A stretch of 10,782 nt of DNA from Planctomycetota bacterium (GCA_022567365.1 JADFHG010000074.1:1-10782); one strand, 5' to 3'. Shown: positions 1-6,596, counted from the first letter of the stretch. Numbers and translations: made by a program. The notes: a model not told the origin generated them from the sequence alone.

Positions 1-1
1 C

Positions 2-187
2 CCGAGGGAACTCAACGGCATACAGACGCAAGTCTTCGGCGCTATCGACGTGACCGGTCTGCTCGGTTCCGCCAACGTCACGATCGTTCCCGAGCCGACC
101 ACGGTCCTGCTGTTCGGGCTCGGTGTGGGCGGACTTGCCTGCGTAGGGCGGTGGACCCGGCGAAATATTCGCCAATGCCACCGATAG
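2..187 (+). CDS. PEP-CTERM sorting-domain protein, 3' end only
   Basis: This is the C-terminal 61 codons of a gene that begins left of the window; the frame is open from base 2 and stops at TAG 185-187. The tail contains DVTGLLGSANVTI, then VPEP, a hydrophobic stretch (TTVLLFGLGVGGLAC) and a basic end (GRWTRR). That is the three-part PEP-CTERM signal recognised by exosortase for surface sorting. The DNA of this tail (47-143) is almost identical to that of the next gene (782-878, 5 mismatches in 97), so the two are tandem paralogues. The visible end of the exported domain (LNGIQTQVFGAIDVTG) matches the end of the cohesin-like domain of the next gene, so the missing part is probably the same domain. 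A 6-bp hairpin (GGCGAA/TTCGCC, 159-173) lies just before the stop. The assignment of the tail is firm; the rest of the protein is not visible. Confidence 0.8.
   Translation, partial: PRELNGIQTQVFGAIDVTGLLGSANVTIVPEPTTVLLFGLGVGGLACVGRWTRRNIRQCHR
47..143. repeat. 97-bp duplicated PEP-CTERM coding segment, copy 1
   Basis: Copy 1 of a direct repeat whose partner is 782-878. By eye there are 5 base differences and no gaps over 97 bases. The repeat spans the last strand of the exported domain, the PEP motif and the membrane segment. Similarity falls off on both sides, so either the duplication is older and this part was kept by gene conversion, or this module is under the strongest constraint. Most of the differences are C/T changes, three of them at third or synonymous first positions. 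Confidence 0.85.
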
Positions 188-214
188 ACACGCGACCGCC
201 AATTGTCGTATACT
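185..214 (+). promoter_or_regulatory. Candidate sigma70-type promoter for the 269 gene
   Basis: TAGACA (185-190, 5 of 6 to the -35 consensus) and TATACT (209-214, 5 of 6 to the -10) are separated by 18 bases. The -35 overlaps the stop codon of the upstream paralogue. It precedes the ATG at 269 by about 55 bases, and GGAGG lies at 255-259 with 9 bases to the ATG. If real, the second paralogue has its own promoter rather than depending on read-through from the first. Box matching by eye only. Confidence 0.4.
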
Positions 215-268
215 GGCATCTGTCGGGAATGAAGTGCACGTCTTTGATCGGAATGGAGGGGAGCAACG

Positions 269-1819
269 ATGAAGCGACCGCGGACACGAGTTTGTTGGGT
301 GGTGCCTACGGCAGCCCTGATGGCAGGCGGGTTGCCGTCTGCGTACGGCGAAATCAACCTCGTTTGGGAACCGGAGGCGCAGACCGTCAACGTCGGCGAC
401 ACGGTACAGATCGGTCTGTTCGCCGTTTCGGACGACGAGACGGACCAGGCGATCGGCGCGCTGCAGGTCATCCTCGCGTGGGAGCCCGAACATCTTACGC
501 TCACGGGCGAACTCGCGAACGGGCCTTACGATTGGCTGGGTGGGTTTGGATTGATCTCTCCTGATCCGGGCGGCTTGAACGATACGTGGGCGGACGGCGA
601 TGCCTTCTACATCGCGCTCTCCGATCTGAACCCACCACTGGCATTCGCCACACCCGAGGGGTTGCTCGTCACCACGTTCGAGTTCATTGCGGAAGAGGCG
701 ACCGCCGGCACGGAGCTGAGCATCCCGTGGGAGTTCAACGGTATTCACTCGAAGGTTCTGGACGGCGTCATACCGGGACTCGACGTGACCGGTTTGCTCG
801 GTTCCGCCAACGTCACGATCGTTCCCGAGCCGATCACCGTCCTGTTGTTCGGGTTCGGTGTGGGCGGACTTGCCTGCGGGCGATGGTGTACCGGGCGGCA
901 TACTCGCCCGATCGGGCGAGGGCTGTGCATGTGGCTGACGGCCGTTGTGGTCGTTTCCTTGGTTGCGGGCACTGGCGCCCGCGCGGAGTCCACGGGATCC
1001 CACGCGAGCGCGCCAACCGTCCCGGATGCCGCCGGCGAGCCTACAGCGGGGGAAGGATGTGAGGGCACTGTGTCGGCTGTGTTCGACATCCGGCTATCGC
1101 CCGTGGTGGAAGAGGGTCCCCTCAACCGGTGCATCGAATTCGAGTTCTTCGACTGTGACACGGACACCTCGGTGGTGATCCTCCAGGAGATCCAGTTCGG
1201 TGGTATATTCTCTCCCCCGGGCTTGGCTCAAAATGTAGAGGTCGAAGTGCCGTGCGTGGCGGGCTTCTACGATTGCGCTAGCGCACGGGATCCCCTGCAC
1301 ACGCTTCGTAGCTTTGCCACGGATTTCATATTCGATTCCAATGTGGGCGTTTATACGGGGATATTCAACGGAACCGACTCGTGGCTGATCGGCGGCAATC
1401 TCAATGACGACACGGTCATCGACATCTCTGATTTTGGCGCGTGGCTCGGTGCATTCATGCAACCGGGTCCGTCCGATCCGGATACGAATTGCAACGACTC
1501 ACCAGTTCACGCCGACATCACCGGCGATGGCTGGGTCGATGTCGCCGACTATACCTTCGTACTCATCAACTTCTTCGACAAGGATCCGCCCAATTGCTGC
1601 ACCGGCGGCGCTCCAATAACAGATCCGCCCGCCGAGCGGATTTCGCTGGCCGATCTCGAACGCCGTGGCTTGGGGGAACTGTCGGTCGCGGATCTCAACG
1701 AGGATGGATACCTCGACGTCGCCGACATGCTGCTCGCCTCGGAGCAGTTTGAGGCCGAGTTGCTCTTGCCCGTCCGGCTGAAGGGCGGTTCGCTCGCGGA
1801 TCGACCCACGTCGCCGTAA
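269..1819 (+). CDS. Fused ORF: cohesin-like PEP-CTERM protein plus dockerin-repeat secreted protein
   Basis: The ATG at 269 follows GGAGG at good spacing and gives a 516-residue ORF. Residues 1-27 form a signal peptide ending in AYG. Residues 28-184 resemble a cohesin-like beta-sandwich (NVGDTVQIGLFAV, IGALQVILAW). Residues 185-188 are VPEP, followed by a membrane stretch (189-202) and Cys/Arg/His-rich residues: a PEP-CTERM signal. It is not C-terminal. No stop follows, and at Met221 a second signal peptide begins (MWLTAVVVVSLVAGTGARA). The remainder is a secreted domain with several cysteines, then three dockerin/EF-hand-like calcium loops: NLNDDTVIDISDFG (377-390), DITGDGWVDVADYTF (416-430) and DLNEDGYLDVADM (475-487). 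Two proteins appear to be joined. The frame around the membrane segment still aligns with the upstream paralogue (GRW.TGRHTR against GRWTRRNIR), which favours loss of a stop codon over a frameshift. Surface location and calcium binding are inferred from family features. Confidence 0.75.
   Translation: MKRPRTRVCWVVPTAALMAGGLPSAYGEINLVWEPEAQTVNVGDTVQIGLFAVSDDETDQAIGALQVILAWEPEHLTLTGELANGPYDWLGGFGLISPDPGGLNDTWADGDAFYIALSDLNPPLAFATPEGLLVTTFEFIAEEATAGTELSIPWEFNGIHSKVLDGVIPGLDVTGLLGSANVTIVPEPITVLLFGFGVGGLACGRWCTGRHTRPIGRGLCMWLTAVVVVSLVAGTGARAESTGSHASAPTVPDAAGEPTAGEGCEGTVSAVFDIRLSPVVEEGPLNRCIEFEFFDCDTDTSVVILQEIQFGGIFSPPGLAQNVEVEVPCVAGFYDCASARDPLHTLRSFATDFIFDSNVGVYTGIFNGTDSWLIGGNLNDDTVIDISDFGAWLGAFMQPGPSDPDTNCNDSPVHADITGDGWVDVADYTFVLINFFDKDPPNCCTGGAPITDPPAERISLADLERRGLGELSVADLNEDGYLDVADMLLASEQFEAELLLPVRLKGGSLADRPTSP
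782..878. repeat. 97-bp duplicated PEP-CTERM coding segment, copy 2
   Basis: Partner of 47-143, in the same orientation and about 735 bases downstream. Similarity ends at GGACTTGCCTGCG. Just past that point copy 1 reaches a stop (185-187), whereas copy 2 continues open into the dockerin-type protein. The junction of the fusion therefore lies immediately downstream of this repeat. Confidence 0.85.
903..920. promoter_or_regulatory. Perfect 18-bp palindrome overlapping a putative internal RBS
   Basis: CTCGCCCGATCGGGCGAG is its own reverse complement, and its last bases (GAG, 918-920) are part of the GAGGG that could serve as Shine-Dalgarno sequence for the ATG at 929. In RNA a hairpin here would hide that site, and ribosomes arriving from the upstream frame would open it, so translational coupling is a reasonable inference. 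No U-run follows, so it is not a normal intrinsic terminator. It could also be a protein-binding dyad or a remnant of the old end of the PEP-CTERM gene. Confidence 0.4.
929..1819 (+). CDS. Probable independent translation unit: secreted dockerin-type protein
   Basis: This is an alternative reading of the second half of the 269-1819 frame. The in-frame ATG at 929 is preceded by GAGGG (918-922) with 6 bases between, and opens a signal peptide with a long hydrophobic core and an ARA-type cleavage site. The 296-residue product would have a Cys-containing domain (about residues 43-155), the string ARDPLHTLRSFATDF and three dockerin-like repeats, ending in a short tail. I recall the combination ending GGNLNDD.-IDISDFG from families of planctomycete secreted proteins, so this half is probably a gene in its own right. 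It could be made separately by reinitiation, only as the fusion, or both; sequence alone cannot decide. Confidence 0.55.
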   Translation: MWLTAVVVVSLVAGTGARAESTGSHASAPTVPDAAGEPTAGEGCEGTVSAVFDIRLSPVVEEGPLNRCIEFEFFDCDTDTSVVILQEIQFGGIFSPPGLAQNVEVEVPCVAGFYDCASARDPLHTLRSFATDFIFDSNVGVYTGIFNGTDSWLIGGNLNDDTVIDISDFGAWLGAFMQPGPSDPDTNCNDSPVHADITGDGWVDVADYTFVLINFFDKDPPNCCTGGAPITDPPAERISLADLERRGLGELSVADLNEDGYLDVADMLLASEQFEAELLLPVRLKGGSLADRPTSP

Positions 1820-1873
1820 GGAACGAATCCCCGACAAGCGGTGCGTTACCATTTTTCGCGCACACAACCGAGA

Positions 1874-2782
1874 TCAAGACTCGTCAGGTAATCGGGAGAA
1901 GACGATTGCCGCATAACCGACAAGACCGGTGTCTGAGCCGCCGAATCGGCCGGCGAGCACTTCGCTGCTCGTGGTGTGCTCGAGGAGTGTGCCACGGCAA
2001 GCGCCGAGGACCGTGACCGCGGCGATCGTCGCGGCGGCGGCCCCGCTGCTGCACGCGTTTCTGTGGGCGGTGGCTTCGCCCACGAGACGTTGGCATTCCA
2101 TGGCACACATGAGGTCGATGAACCGCGCGTCGTTCTCCTCTTTGGCCCAGCGGTGGGCATCCGGGCCGTCGCCGCGCGGTGTGAAACCGTATCTGGGTCC
2201 GTAGTGCGTCAGGTCCGTCGTGCCGATGACGAGCGTGCGCTTGTCGTGCCCCTTCAGCACGGCGCCGACCGCCCGGCCCACGTCGCATGCCGTGCCCGTT
2301 GGCGGCACCATGATCGGGACGATTGCCGTATCGGGGAACAGGTGCTGCAAGAAGGGGATCTGAACCTCGAGCGAGTGTTCGCCCGTGTGCGCGTCAGGGT
2401 CTTCGACAATGAGGTCCGTTTCGCCGAGAATGCGCGAGGCCAGACGCTCGTCGATCCCGACCGGACCGAGCGGGGTGTTCCAGCAACCGCCGCCGAACAG
2501 CGCCGCTTCGGACCCTCGATATCCGTGAACACCGCCGAATAGAACGATCGAATCCGGCGCCTTGGAGCCGGCAAGTGCGGCGAAGACCCGAGCGGCCACG
2601 CCGCCGCTGTATATCCAACCCGCATGCGGCACGATTCCGCCGACCAGCGTCCCTTCGATCGAGGCGTCGTCGGTCGAGGCGCCGCCACGCGCCGCGTCCA
2701 ACAGGCGGACGACGTCGCGCCGACACTCCGACTCGCGTTCGGGGTAAAACTGCCCCGCCACGACGGGTTCGCGAATCTTCAT
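1874..2782 (-). CDS. amrB: MEMO1-family protein (AmmeMemoRadiSam system protein B)
   Basis: The 302-residue product opens with KIREPVVAGQFYP, the hallmark N-terminus of the MEMO1/AmrB family, and has the family's usual length. Other conserved blocks are GGIVPHAGWIYSG (48-60), GEHSLEVQIPFLQ (134-146), GTTDLTHYG (187-195) and RNACSSGA (241-248). His53, His86, His193 and Cys244 fall where the metal-binding residues of human MEMO1 are found (known from the family; not aligned here). The family is structurally related to non-heme iron dioxygenases, but the bacterial reaction is not established. In many genomes it pairs with an AMMECR1-like protein and a radical SAM enzyme; neither is in this window. 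Start: ATG at 2782 with GAGGA 8 bases upstream. It is convergent with the 269-1819 gene, 54 bases away, with no clear terminator between them. Confidence 0.93.
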   Translation of the reverse strand: MKIREPVVAGQFYPERESECRRDVVRLLDAARGGASTDDASIEGTLVGGIVPHAGWIYSGGVAARVFAALAGSKAPDSIVLFGGVHGYRGSEAALFGGGCWNTPLGPVGIDERLASRILGETDLIVEDPDAHTGEHSLEVQIPFLQHLFPDTAIVPIMVPPTGTACDVGRAVGAVLKGHDKRTLVIGTTDLTHYGPRYGFTPRGDGPDAHRWAKEENDARFIDLMCAMECQRLVGEATAHRNACSSGAAAATIAAVTVLGACRGTLLEHTTSSEVLAGRFGGSDTGLVGYAAIVFSRLPDES

Positions 2783-2845
2783 GGCGACTGTCCTCGAGTT
2801 GGTTCGATCACATCCTCCTGTCGAGCGTCAACGGACCGACACTCC

Positions 2846-2876
2846 ATTATAACACGTCTCTAGCGCAGTTTGTCGC
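2846..2876 (-). promoter_or_regulatory. Candidate promoter for amrB
   Basis: On the minus strand a perfect TATAAT (plus-strand 2846-2851) lies 64 bases upstream of the amrB ATG. A 4-of-6 -35 candidate, GCGACA (2871-2876), sits 19 bases further upstream, slightly longer than ideal. The exact -10 in such GC-rich sequence is unlikely by chance, so I trust the -10 more than the -35. Confidence 0.5.
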
Positions 2877-2891
2877 TCCGCTTGCATCTTA

Positions 2892-2990
2892 TCCGAACCG
2901 CGACCGTAAGGGAGCGGACCAAGGAAACCGCTCCTTTACGGCCGCGGTTCGGATATGGAAACGCCGCTTCCTTACGGTCGCGGTTCGGTT
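2892..2990. repeat. Three-unit palindromic intergenic repeat
   Basis: A unit of about 26 bases, TCCGAACCGCGACCGTAAGG followed by GAGCGG, occurs once forward (2892-2917) and twice reversed (about 2927-2952 and 2962-2990), with only a few differences. Units 1 and 2 can pair as a stem with a loop of about 10 bases; unit 3 can compete with unit 2 for pairing with unit 1. It occupies the 327-base gap (2783-3109) between the glycosyltransferase stop and amrB, both on the minus strand. The gap holds no gene other than the amrB promoter region. The element could end the upstream transcript or be a REP/MITE-like sequence. Confidence 0.8.
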
Positions 2991-3109
2991 TGCAAGAACG
3001 TCGGTAATGACGGATCACTACACTAGCCCATTGCGGTCCGTCGATACCGGAATCCCTGCCGATCCGCGCGGGGGTTGCTTCCACTTTGCGGGTCGCGTGT
3101 CTCGCGAAG

Positions 3110-5299
3110 CTACCCGCCCGGCGGCGTTTTTCGGTACTGATCGAGTCGCTGTCGCATTGCGGCGATTAGCGCGTCGTCCGCCCTTGCCTCCGCCGCCCGC
3201 AGACCCTGCTCGGCCACGGTTATTGCGTCCGCCACTCGACCGCAGGCGGCCAACGCCATGGAATACGTTTCCAGGCAAACCGGTTCCCGCGCGTCCGTTC
3301 GTACACACTGCCGCTCGCACAGGAGGATCGCCTCGTCGCAATCACGAAGCTCCGCCTGCGGGCAAGCGGTGAGCAGCAAGATGAACCGGCGAAGGGCCTC
3401 CGCGTCGGGATTCGTCTTCGCGACCCCACGCCGGTATCGCTCGATGGCGTCGGCGTACCGCTGCCGCATCGCCAACGCCGCACCGAGACGAAACAGGACC
3501 TCGCCGGGCTGCGCCCTCATTTCGTCGGCGAACTCGTAATGCTCGATCGCGCCGTCCAGGTCGCCGCGCGCCCGCAGGGAGTCGGCCAGCCCCACGTGCG
3601 CCCGGTCGTCGAACGGCTCCAGTTCCAAAGATGCCCTATAGAGGTCGATCGCCTCGTCGTGACGCTGCTGCCACGCGAGCACGGCGGCGAGCAGCCAGCG
3701 GGTCTCAGACGAACCCGGGTCGTTGCGCAGCGCCGCCTCATAGAACGACTCCGCCTCGACGAACCGGTGGCGCCTTGCCGCGAGATCGCCGAGTCTCGCG
3801 TGGGCCACGGCGTATTCAGGATCCTGCTCGAGCGATTTCCCAAAGAACCGTTCCGCTTTTTCAAAGTCGCCTTCCTCCATGAGGGCATGTCCCACGCCCA
3901 TGAAGAGCTCCGCCCGGAAGTTGACGTCGTCTGTCGGCGTGCGCAGCGACCGATTCACCGCGACCACGACCACGGCACACAAGGCCAAGGAAGTGCCAAT
4001 CCGCGTCACCGATCGGCGCGTCCCTCGTCGCGTTAGCCACCCGAGCGTCCAGACGACCGCCGCCGCGGCCGGGACCGTCATCACGCACGCCATCGGCAGC
4101 CGATAACGCGAGGTCACGAAGAATGCGACGACCGACGCGCCATACAGAAGACAATAGGCCACCAGCGCAGCGCGATACCGCACGGTCCGCCTCGTGGCGA
4201 ATCCGAATCCGGGCGCCGCGACCGCCCCGACGACCGCCAGCGGTGCCAGAACCCCGAATGGAAACGCAAATCCGCCGCCCCGCCATATCAGCGCGCTCAG
4301 CAAGCTGGAATAATCGCGATGCACGTAGACGTCTACGTTTCGCGGTATTTCCCGTGCATTGACCAATCGCACGGCTTTGCGCCACAATCCGCCGATGTAA
4401 TCCGCCGGGTTATCCTTGGCGTATGCCCAGATGCGGCGGATGAAGGCGGCTTCGCGATCGGTGGGGGACTCCGCTCCGGACACCATCGCGCTGCGCACGA
4501 AACGGACCCAATACTCGCCCGGGCGGATCGCGATGGTTCGGTCGGCGTCGGCGTTGTTGCCGACGAAAAGGTTGATCCCTCCGTTTGTGGCGATGGGGAC
4601 GAATGCTCCGGAGACCAAGTAGTTGCGGACCGTCACCGGAGCCACGGCAAGCGCCCAGCCCGCGACCGCCGCAACGGCACATCGGCAGGCCCGCCCGCGA
4701 CCTCGCCGCGGAGCCCTTCCCAGAATCAGGATTAGCCCGACAGGAAGGACCATCACGGAATTGGGCACCGTGATCGTCGCTATGCCCACCACAAGACCGA
4801 CCACAAGCCACCGCCACGTCGTCGGGCGGTCCATCGCCCGAAGCAGAAGCACCAACGCCAGCAGTTGCAGGAATATCGCGGGTCCCGTCGCGAGAAGCTG
4901 CGTGCTGAAGAAGAGGAACGGACCATACGTCGCCAGCATCAAACCCGCTACCGTGCCGACGGCGGGCGAGTATAGCCGACGACCGATCAGGCTTACGAAG
5001 AGACAGCTCCCCACGGCGAGGGCGGCGAGCGCAACTTTGGCGGCGATGATGCTCGGACCGACGAGCCGATATAGACATCCCAACGCGAGCGAAAAAAACG
5101 GCGGTTGCCAGAACGCCCGTGGTTCGAGCGCTTCACCCATCGCGAAGCGAACGGCCTGTTGGTGGTAGACGCGGGCATCGACGATCGGGTGCAGGAACGA
5201 CGGATCGTGCGATCCCTCGATCAGGTACGCGACCTGGACCAACGCCGCGCCGCCGGCCACCGGCAAGAGCCACCGCCCGTTTGTTCGCAGCCAATTCAC
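3110..5299 (-). CDS. GT-C (GT39-like) membrane glycosyltransferase with C-terminal TPR repeats
   Basis: From a GTG at 5299 the product is 729 residues. Residues 9-28 are the first membrane helix. The following loop has IVDARVYHQQA (Asp41, Tyr45) and EPRAFWQPPFF (59-69), the layout of ArnT/PMT-like GT-C enzymes, in which an acidic residue in the first outer loop is catalytic. Several further hydrophobic segments extend to about residue 450. From about 460 onward come tetratricopeptide repeats (for example GDFEKAERFFGKSLEQDP, HDEAIDLYRASLELEP, GDLDGAIEHYEFA). The likely role is transfer of a sugar from a polyprenyl donor on the outer face of the membrane; the substrate is unknown. The frame stays open upstream to 5686, but that part encodes Arg/Pro-rich residues and crosses a palindromic repeat, so I reject it. 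ATG 5353 is the alternative start, but has no visible Shine-Dalgarno; GTG 5299 has GGGGAAG 8 bases upstream. Confidence 0.82.
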   Translation of the reverse strand: MNWLRTNGRWLLPVAGGAALVQVAYLIEGSHDPSFLHPIVDARVYHQQAVRFAMGEALEPRAFWQPPFFSLALGCLYRLVGPSIIAAKVALAALAVGSCLFVSLIGRRLYSPAVGTVAGLMLATYGPFLFFSTQLLATGPAIFLQLLALVLLLRAMDRPTTWRWLVVGLVVGIATITVPNSVMVLPVGLILILGRAPRRGRGRACRCAVAAVAGWALAVAPVTVRNYLVSGAFVPIATNGGINLFVGNNADADRTIAIRPGEYWVRFVRSAMVSGAESPTDREAAFIRRIWAYAKDNPADYIGGLWRKAVRLVNAREIPRNVDVYVHRDYSSLLSALIWRGGGFAFPFGVLAPLAVVGAVAAPGFGFATRRTVRYRAALVAYCLLYGASVVAFFVTSRYRLPMACVMTVPAAAAVVWTLGWLTRRGTRRSVTRIGTSLALCAVVVVAVNRSLRTPTDDVNFRAELFMGVGHALMEEGDFEKAERFFGKSLEQDPEYAVAHARLGDLAARRHRFVEAESFYEAALRNDPGSSETRWLLAAVLAWQQRHDEAIDLYRASLELEPFDDRAHVGLADSLRARGDLDGAIEHYEFADEMRAQPGEVLFRLGAALAMRQRYADAIERYRRGVAKTNPDAEALRRFILLLTACPQAELRDCDEAILLCERQCVRTDAREPVCLETYSMALAACGRVADAITVAEQGLRAAEARADDALIAAMRQRLDQYRKTPPGG

Positions 5300-5738
5300 C
5301 GTCGTCGCTTCCCCACGGCCGGGTGTTTCCCATTGGAGCGATTCGTCGCACATGAGACCGCATGCGGTCCGCACTCGAGCTGCCCGAAGGCGGCGCAGAG
5401 GCGGCCTCGGGTTCTTCCACGGTTTGTGAGCATAGCTCGCTTCAGCCGATTGCACACGGGCACGTGCGCGACTTGGCCCGAAGAGCGCATTCGCATACAA
5501 TCGACGCCGCCGGCCAACCGGCTCGCCGGCGGTCCGCGGTGTTCCGCTCGCGCGAAATGGCGTTTCCCCGGAGTGCGGCCGACCCACGGCGTAGCAGCCC
5601 ATTTGGAGAAGTCTATGGGACCGACTTTCCAGTGGGTCAAACGCCGCTGGTGGCTCGAAAACGACCGACGGGAAGGCCGGTCCCACAAAATATTCTGTTC
5701 TTCAGCCGGCTGCTGGTGCGAACGCGGAGTGAGGGGTT
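5300..5738. other. Divergent intergenic region, no gene supported
   Basis: About 440 bases separate the leftward glycosyltransferase from the rightward Ig-like protein. ORFs here are shadows or are read through the palindromic repeat at 5616-5685. TAGCAGCCCATTT at 5591-5603 resembles the terminal sequence of the 6594-6735 element. No convincing -35/-10 pair was found for either gene; TATTCT at 5691-5696 is a weak -10 candidate for the rightward gene. Confidence 0.5.
5616..5685. repeat. 70-bp palindromic element, GGGACCGACTTTCC family, copy 1
   Basis: The left arm TGGGACCGACTTTCCAGTGG plus GTC (5616-5638) pairs imperfectly with 5663-5685, leaving a 24-base interior. Read on the minus strand it aligns over its whole length, interior included, with 8770-8841, so the two are copies of one element in opposite orientation. 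It supplies the false N-terminus (GPAFPSVVFEPP) of the long leftward frame, which shows how such repeats create spurious start extensions. Confidence 0.8.
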
Positions 5739-6596
5739 TTGGACCAACGCAATCATAGGAATAGCCGCCTCGTTTGGCTGCTGGCCTGCGTGTGGGCCGC
5801 CGTGCCGATTGCGTGTACGGGAATCAGCATCGACCCAACCTGCCCCGAAACGCTTCAGGTGGGCGAATCCGGCGAGATTCACGCCAACGAATTGAACCCC
5901 GGGGGCCTTGCGAGCTATCTTTGGGAGGTGTTTCCCGAGGGCGCCGGGACGTTTGCCGCGCCGATCGCCCCTGACACCACGTTTCAAGCGCTGGACGAGG
6001 GTTCGGTTGTCCTGCGCATGACGGCCCGCGACGGTCTCTATATGGTGATTGACGAGTGCCGATTGTTCGTATCGGGCTTCCTCGACGTCGCCGTGTCTCT
6101 GACGGCCGAGCCGTTCGTGGCGGTCGTCGGCGAGCCGGTTACGCTGACGTGTGCGGGCGCCGGATCGGCGGGGATCGTGGAGTTCGTCATCGAGCAGTCC
6201 GGCGACGGGGATCCGATTGACCTCGTGGAGGTGTCTCCGGGCGTGGTCGAGTTTACGCCGACCGCCCCTGGCGAGTACGACTTCTCCTGCGTGGGAACGG
6301 ATGTCGCCGGGACGCAGGGTTCGTCCAGCGTGACCGTCACCGTCGAAGAGGTCGCGGATCCCGGCGCTGCAAACGAAAACGACAATGCGGACGACGTCGC
6401 GAACGCCAACGACAATGCCGCCGACGGTGGCAACGAAAACGCCGCGGTCGGCGAGGGCGCGAACGTCAACGACAATGCCGCGGCGCCGGTCGACGGCGCC
6501 GAGAATGCAAACGGGTCCAACTTGGACGCGGACAACGACAACGTCGCGGACGAGCCCGGCGGTGGCAATCGCAACGGAAGCGGCGCTCGGCCTTAG
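5739..6596 (+). CDS. Secreted Ig-like domain protein with Asn/Asp/Ala-rich tail
   Basis: No ATG is available; TTG at 5739 is preceded by GGAG (5726-5729) at 9 bases and gives 285 residues. Residues 1-26 look like an export signal ending at VPIAC, so Cys26 may be lipidated, although the lipobox is poor (Pro at -3). Two Ig/PKD-like beta-sandwich regions follow: about 30-112 (CPETLQVGESGEI, YLWEVFPEGAG) and 115-203 (VAVVGEPVTLTCAGAG, TPTAPGEYDFSCVGTD). Residues 208-285 are low complexity, dominated by Asn, Asp, Ala and Gly with repeated NDNA. Function is unknown; a surface or periplasmic binding or structural role is an inference. The stop TAG (6594-6596) is also the first three bases of an inverted-repeat element, so the natural C-terminus may have been changed by insertion. 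The long antisense frame 5637-6896 is a shadow. Confidence 0.75.
   Translation: MDQRNHRNSRLVWLLACVWAAVPIACTGISIDPTCPETLQVGESGEIHANELNPGGLASYLWEVFPEGAGTFAAPIAPDTTFQALDEGSVVLRMTARDGLYMVIDECRLFVSGFLDVAVSLTAEPFVAVVGEPVTLTCAGAGSAGIVEFVIEQSGDGDPIDLVEVSPGVVEFTPTAPGEYDFSCVGTDVAGTQGSSSVTVTVEEVADPGAANENDNADDVANANDNAADGGNENAAVGEGANVNDNAAAPVDGAENANGSNLDADNDNVADEPGGGNRNGSGARP
6359..6593 (+). repeat. Low-complexity Asn/Asp/Ala coding repeat
   Basis: The 3' end of the Ig-like gene consists of short, irregular repeats. The clearest pair is GAACGCCAACGACAATGCCG at 6401-6420 and the same 20 bases with one change at 6461-6480, exactly 60 bases apart. A third AACGACAATGC-like unit lies near 6378-6388. Slippage or unequal recombination could change tail length between strains. 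Similar Asn/Asp-rich tails are common in secreted planctomycete proteins; their role is not known. Confidence 0.75.

Noticed and set aside
879..938. Frameshift in the PEP-CTERM gene that would end it at TGA 936 overlapping ATG 929
   Set aside because: A one-base change would give a tidy ATG/TGA overlap, but the present frame still aligns with the paralogue past the membrane segment (GRW, TGRHTR), so loss of a stop is the simpler reading.
1820..1873. Bidirectional terminator between the dockerin gene and amrB
   Set aside because: Only a 5-bp stem (GTGCG/CGCAC) with a 13-base loop containing TTTTT is visible; too weak to claim.
2892..2990. CRISPR-like array
   Set aside because: The units are inverted rather than direct, the spacing is about 10 bases, and there are no spacers of uniform length or cas genes.
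2575..3372. 265-residue plus-strand frame across the amrB start and intergenic repeat
   Set aside because: Arg/Pro-rich shadow of two minus-strand genes and the repeat; no RBS or domain.
5300..5686. N-terminal extension of the glycosyltransferase to 5686
   Set aside because: The extra residues are Arg/Pro-rich, include a translated palindromic repeat and precede the first membrane helix without any domain; GTG 5299 has a better RBS.
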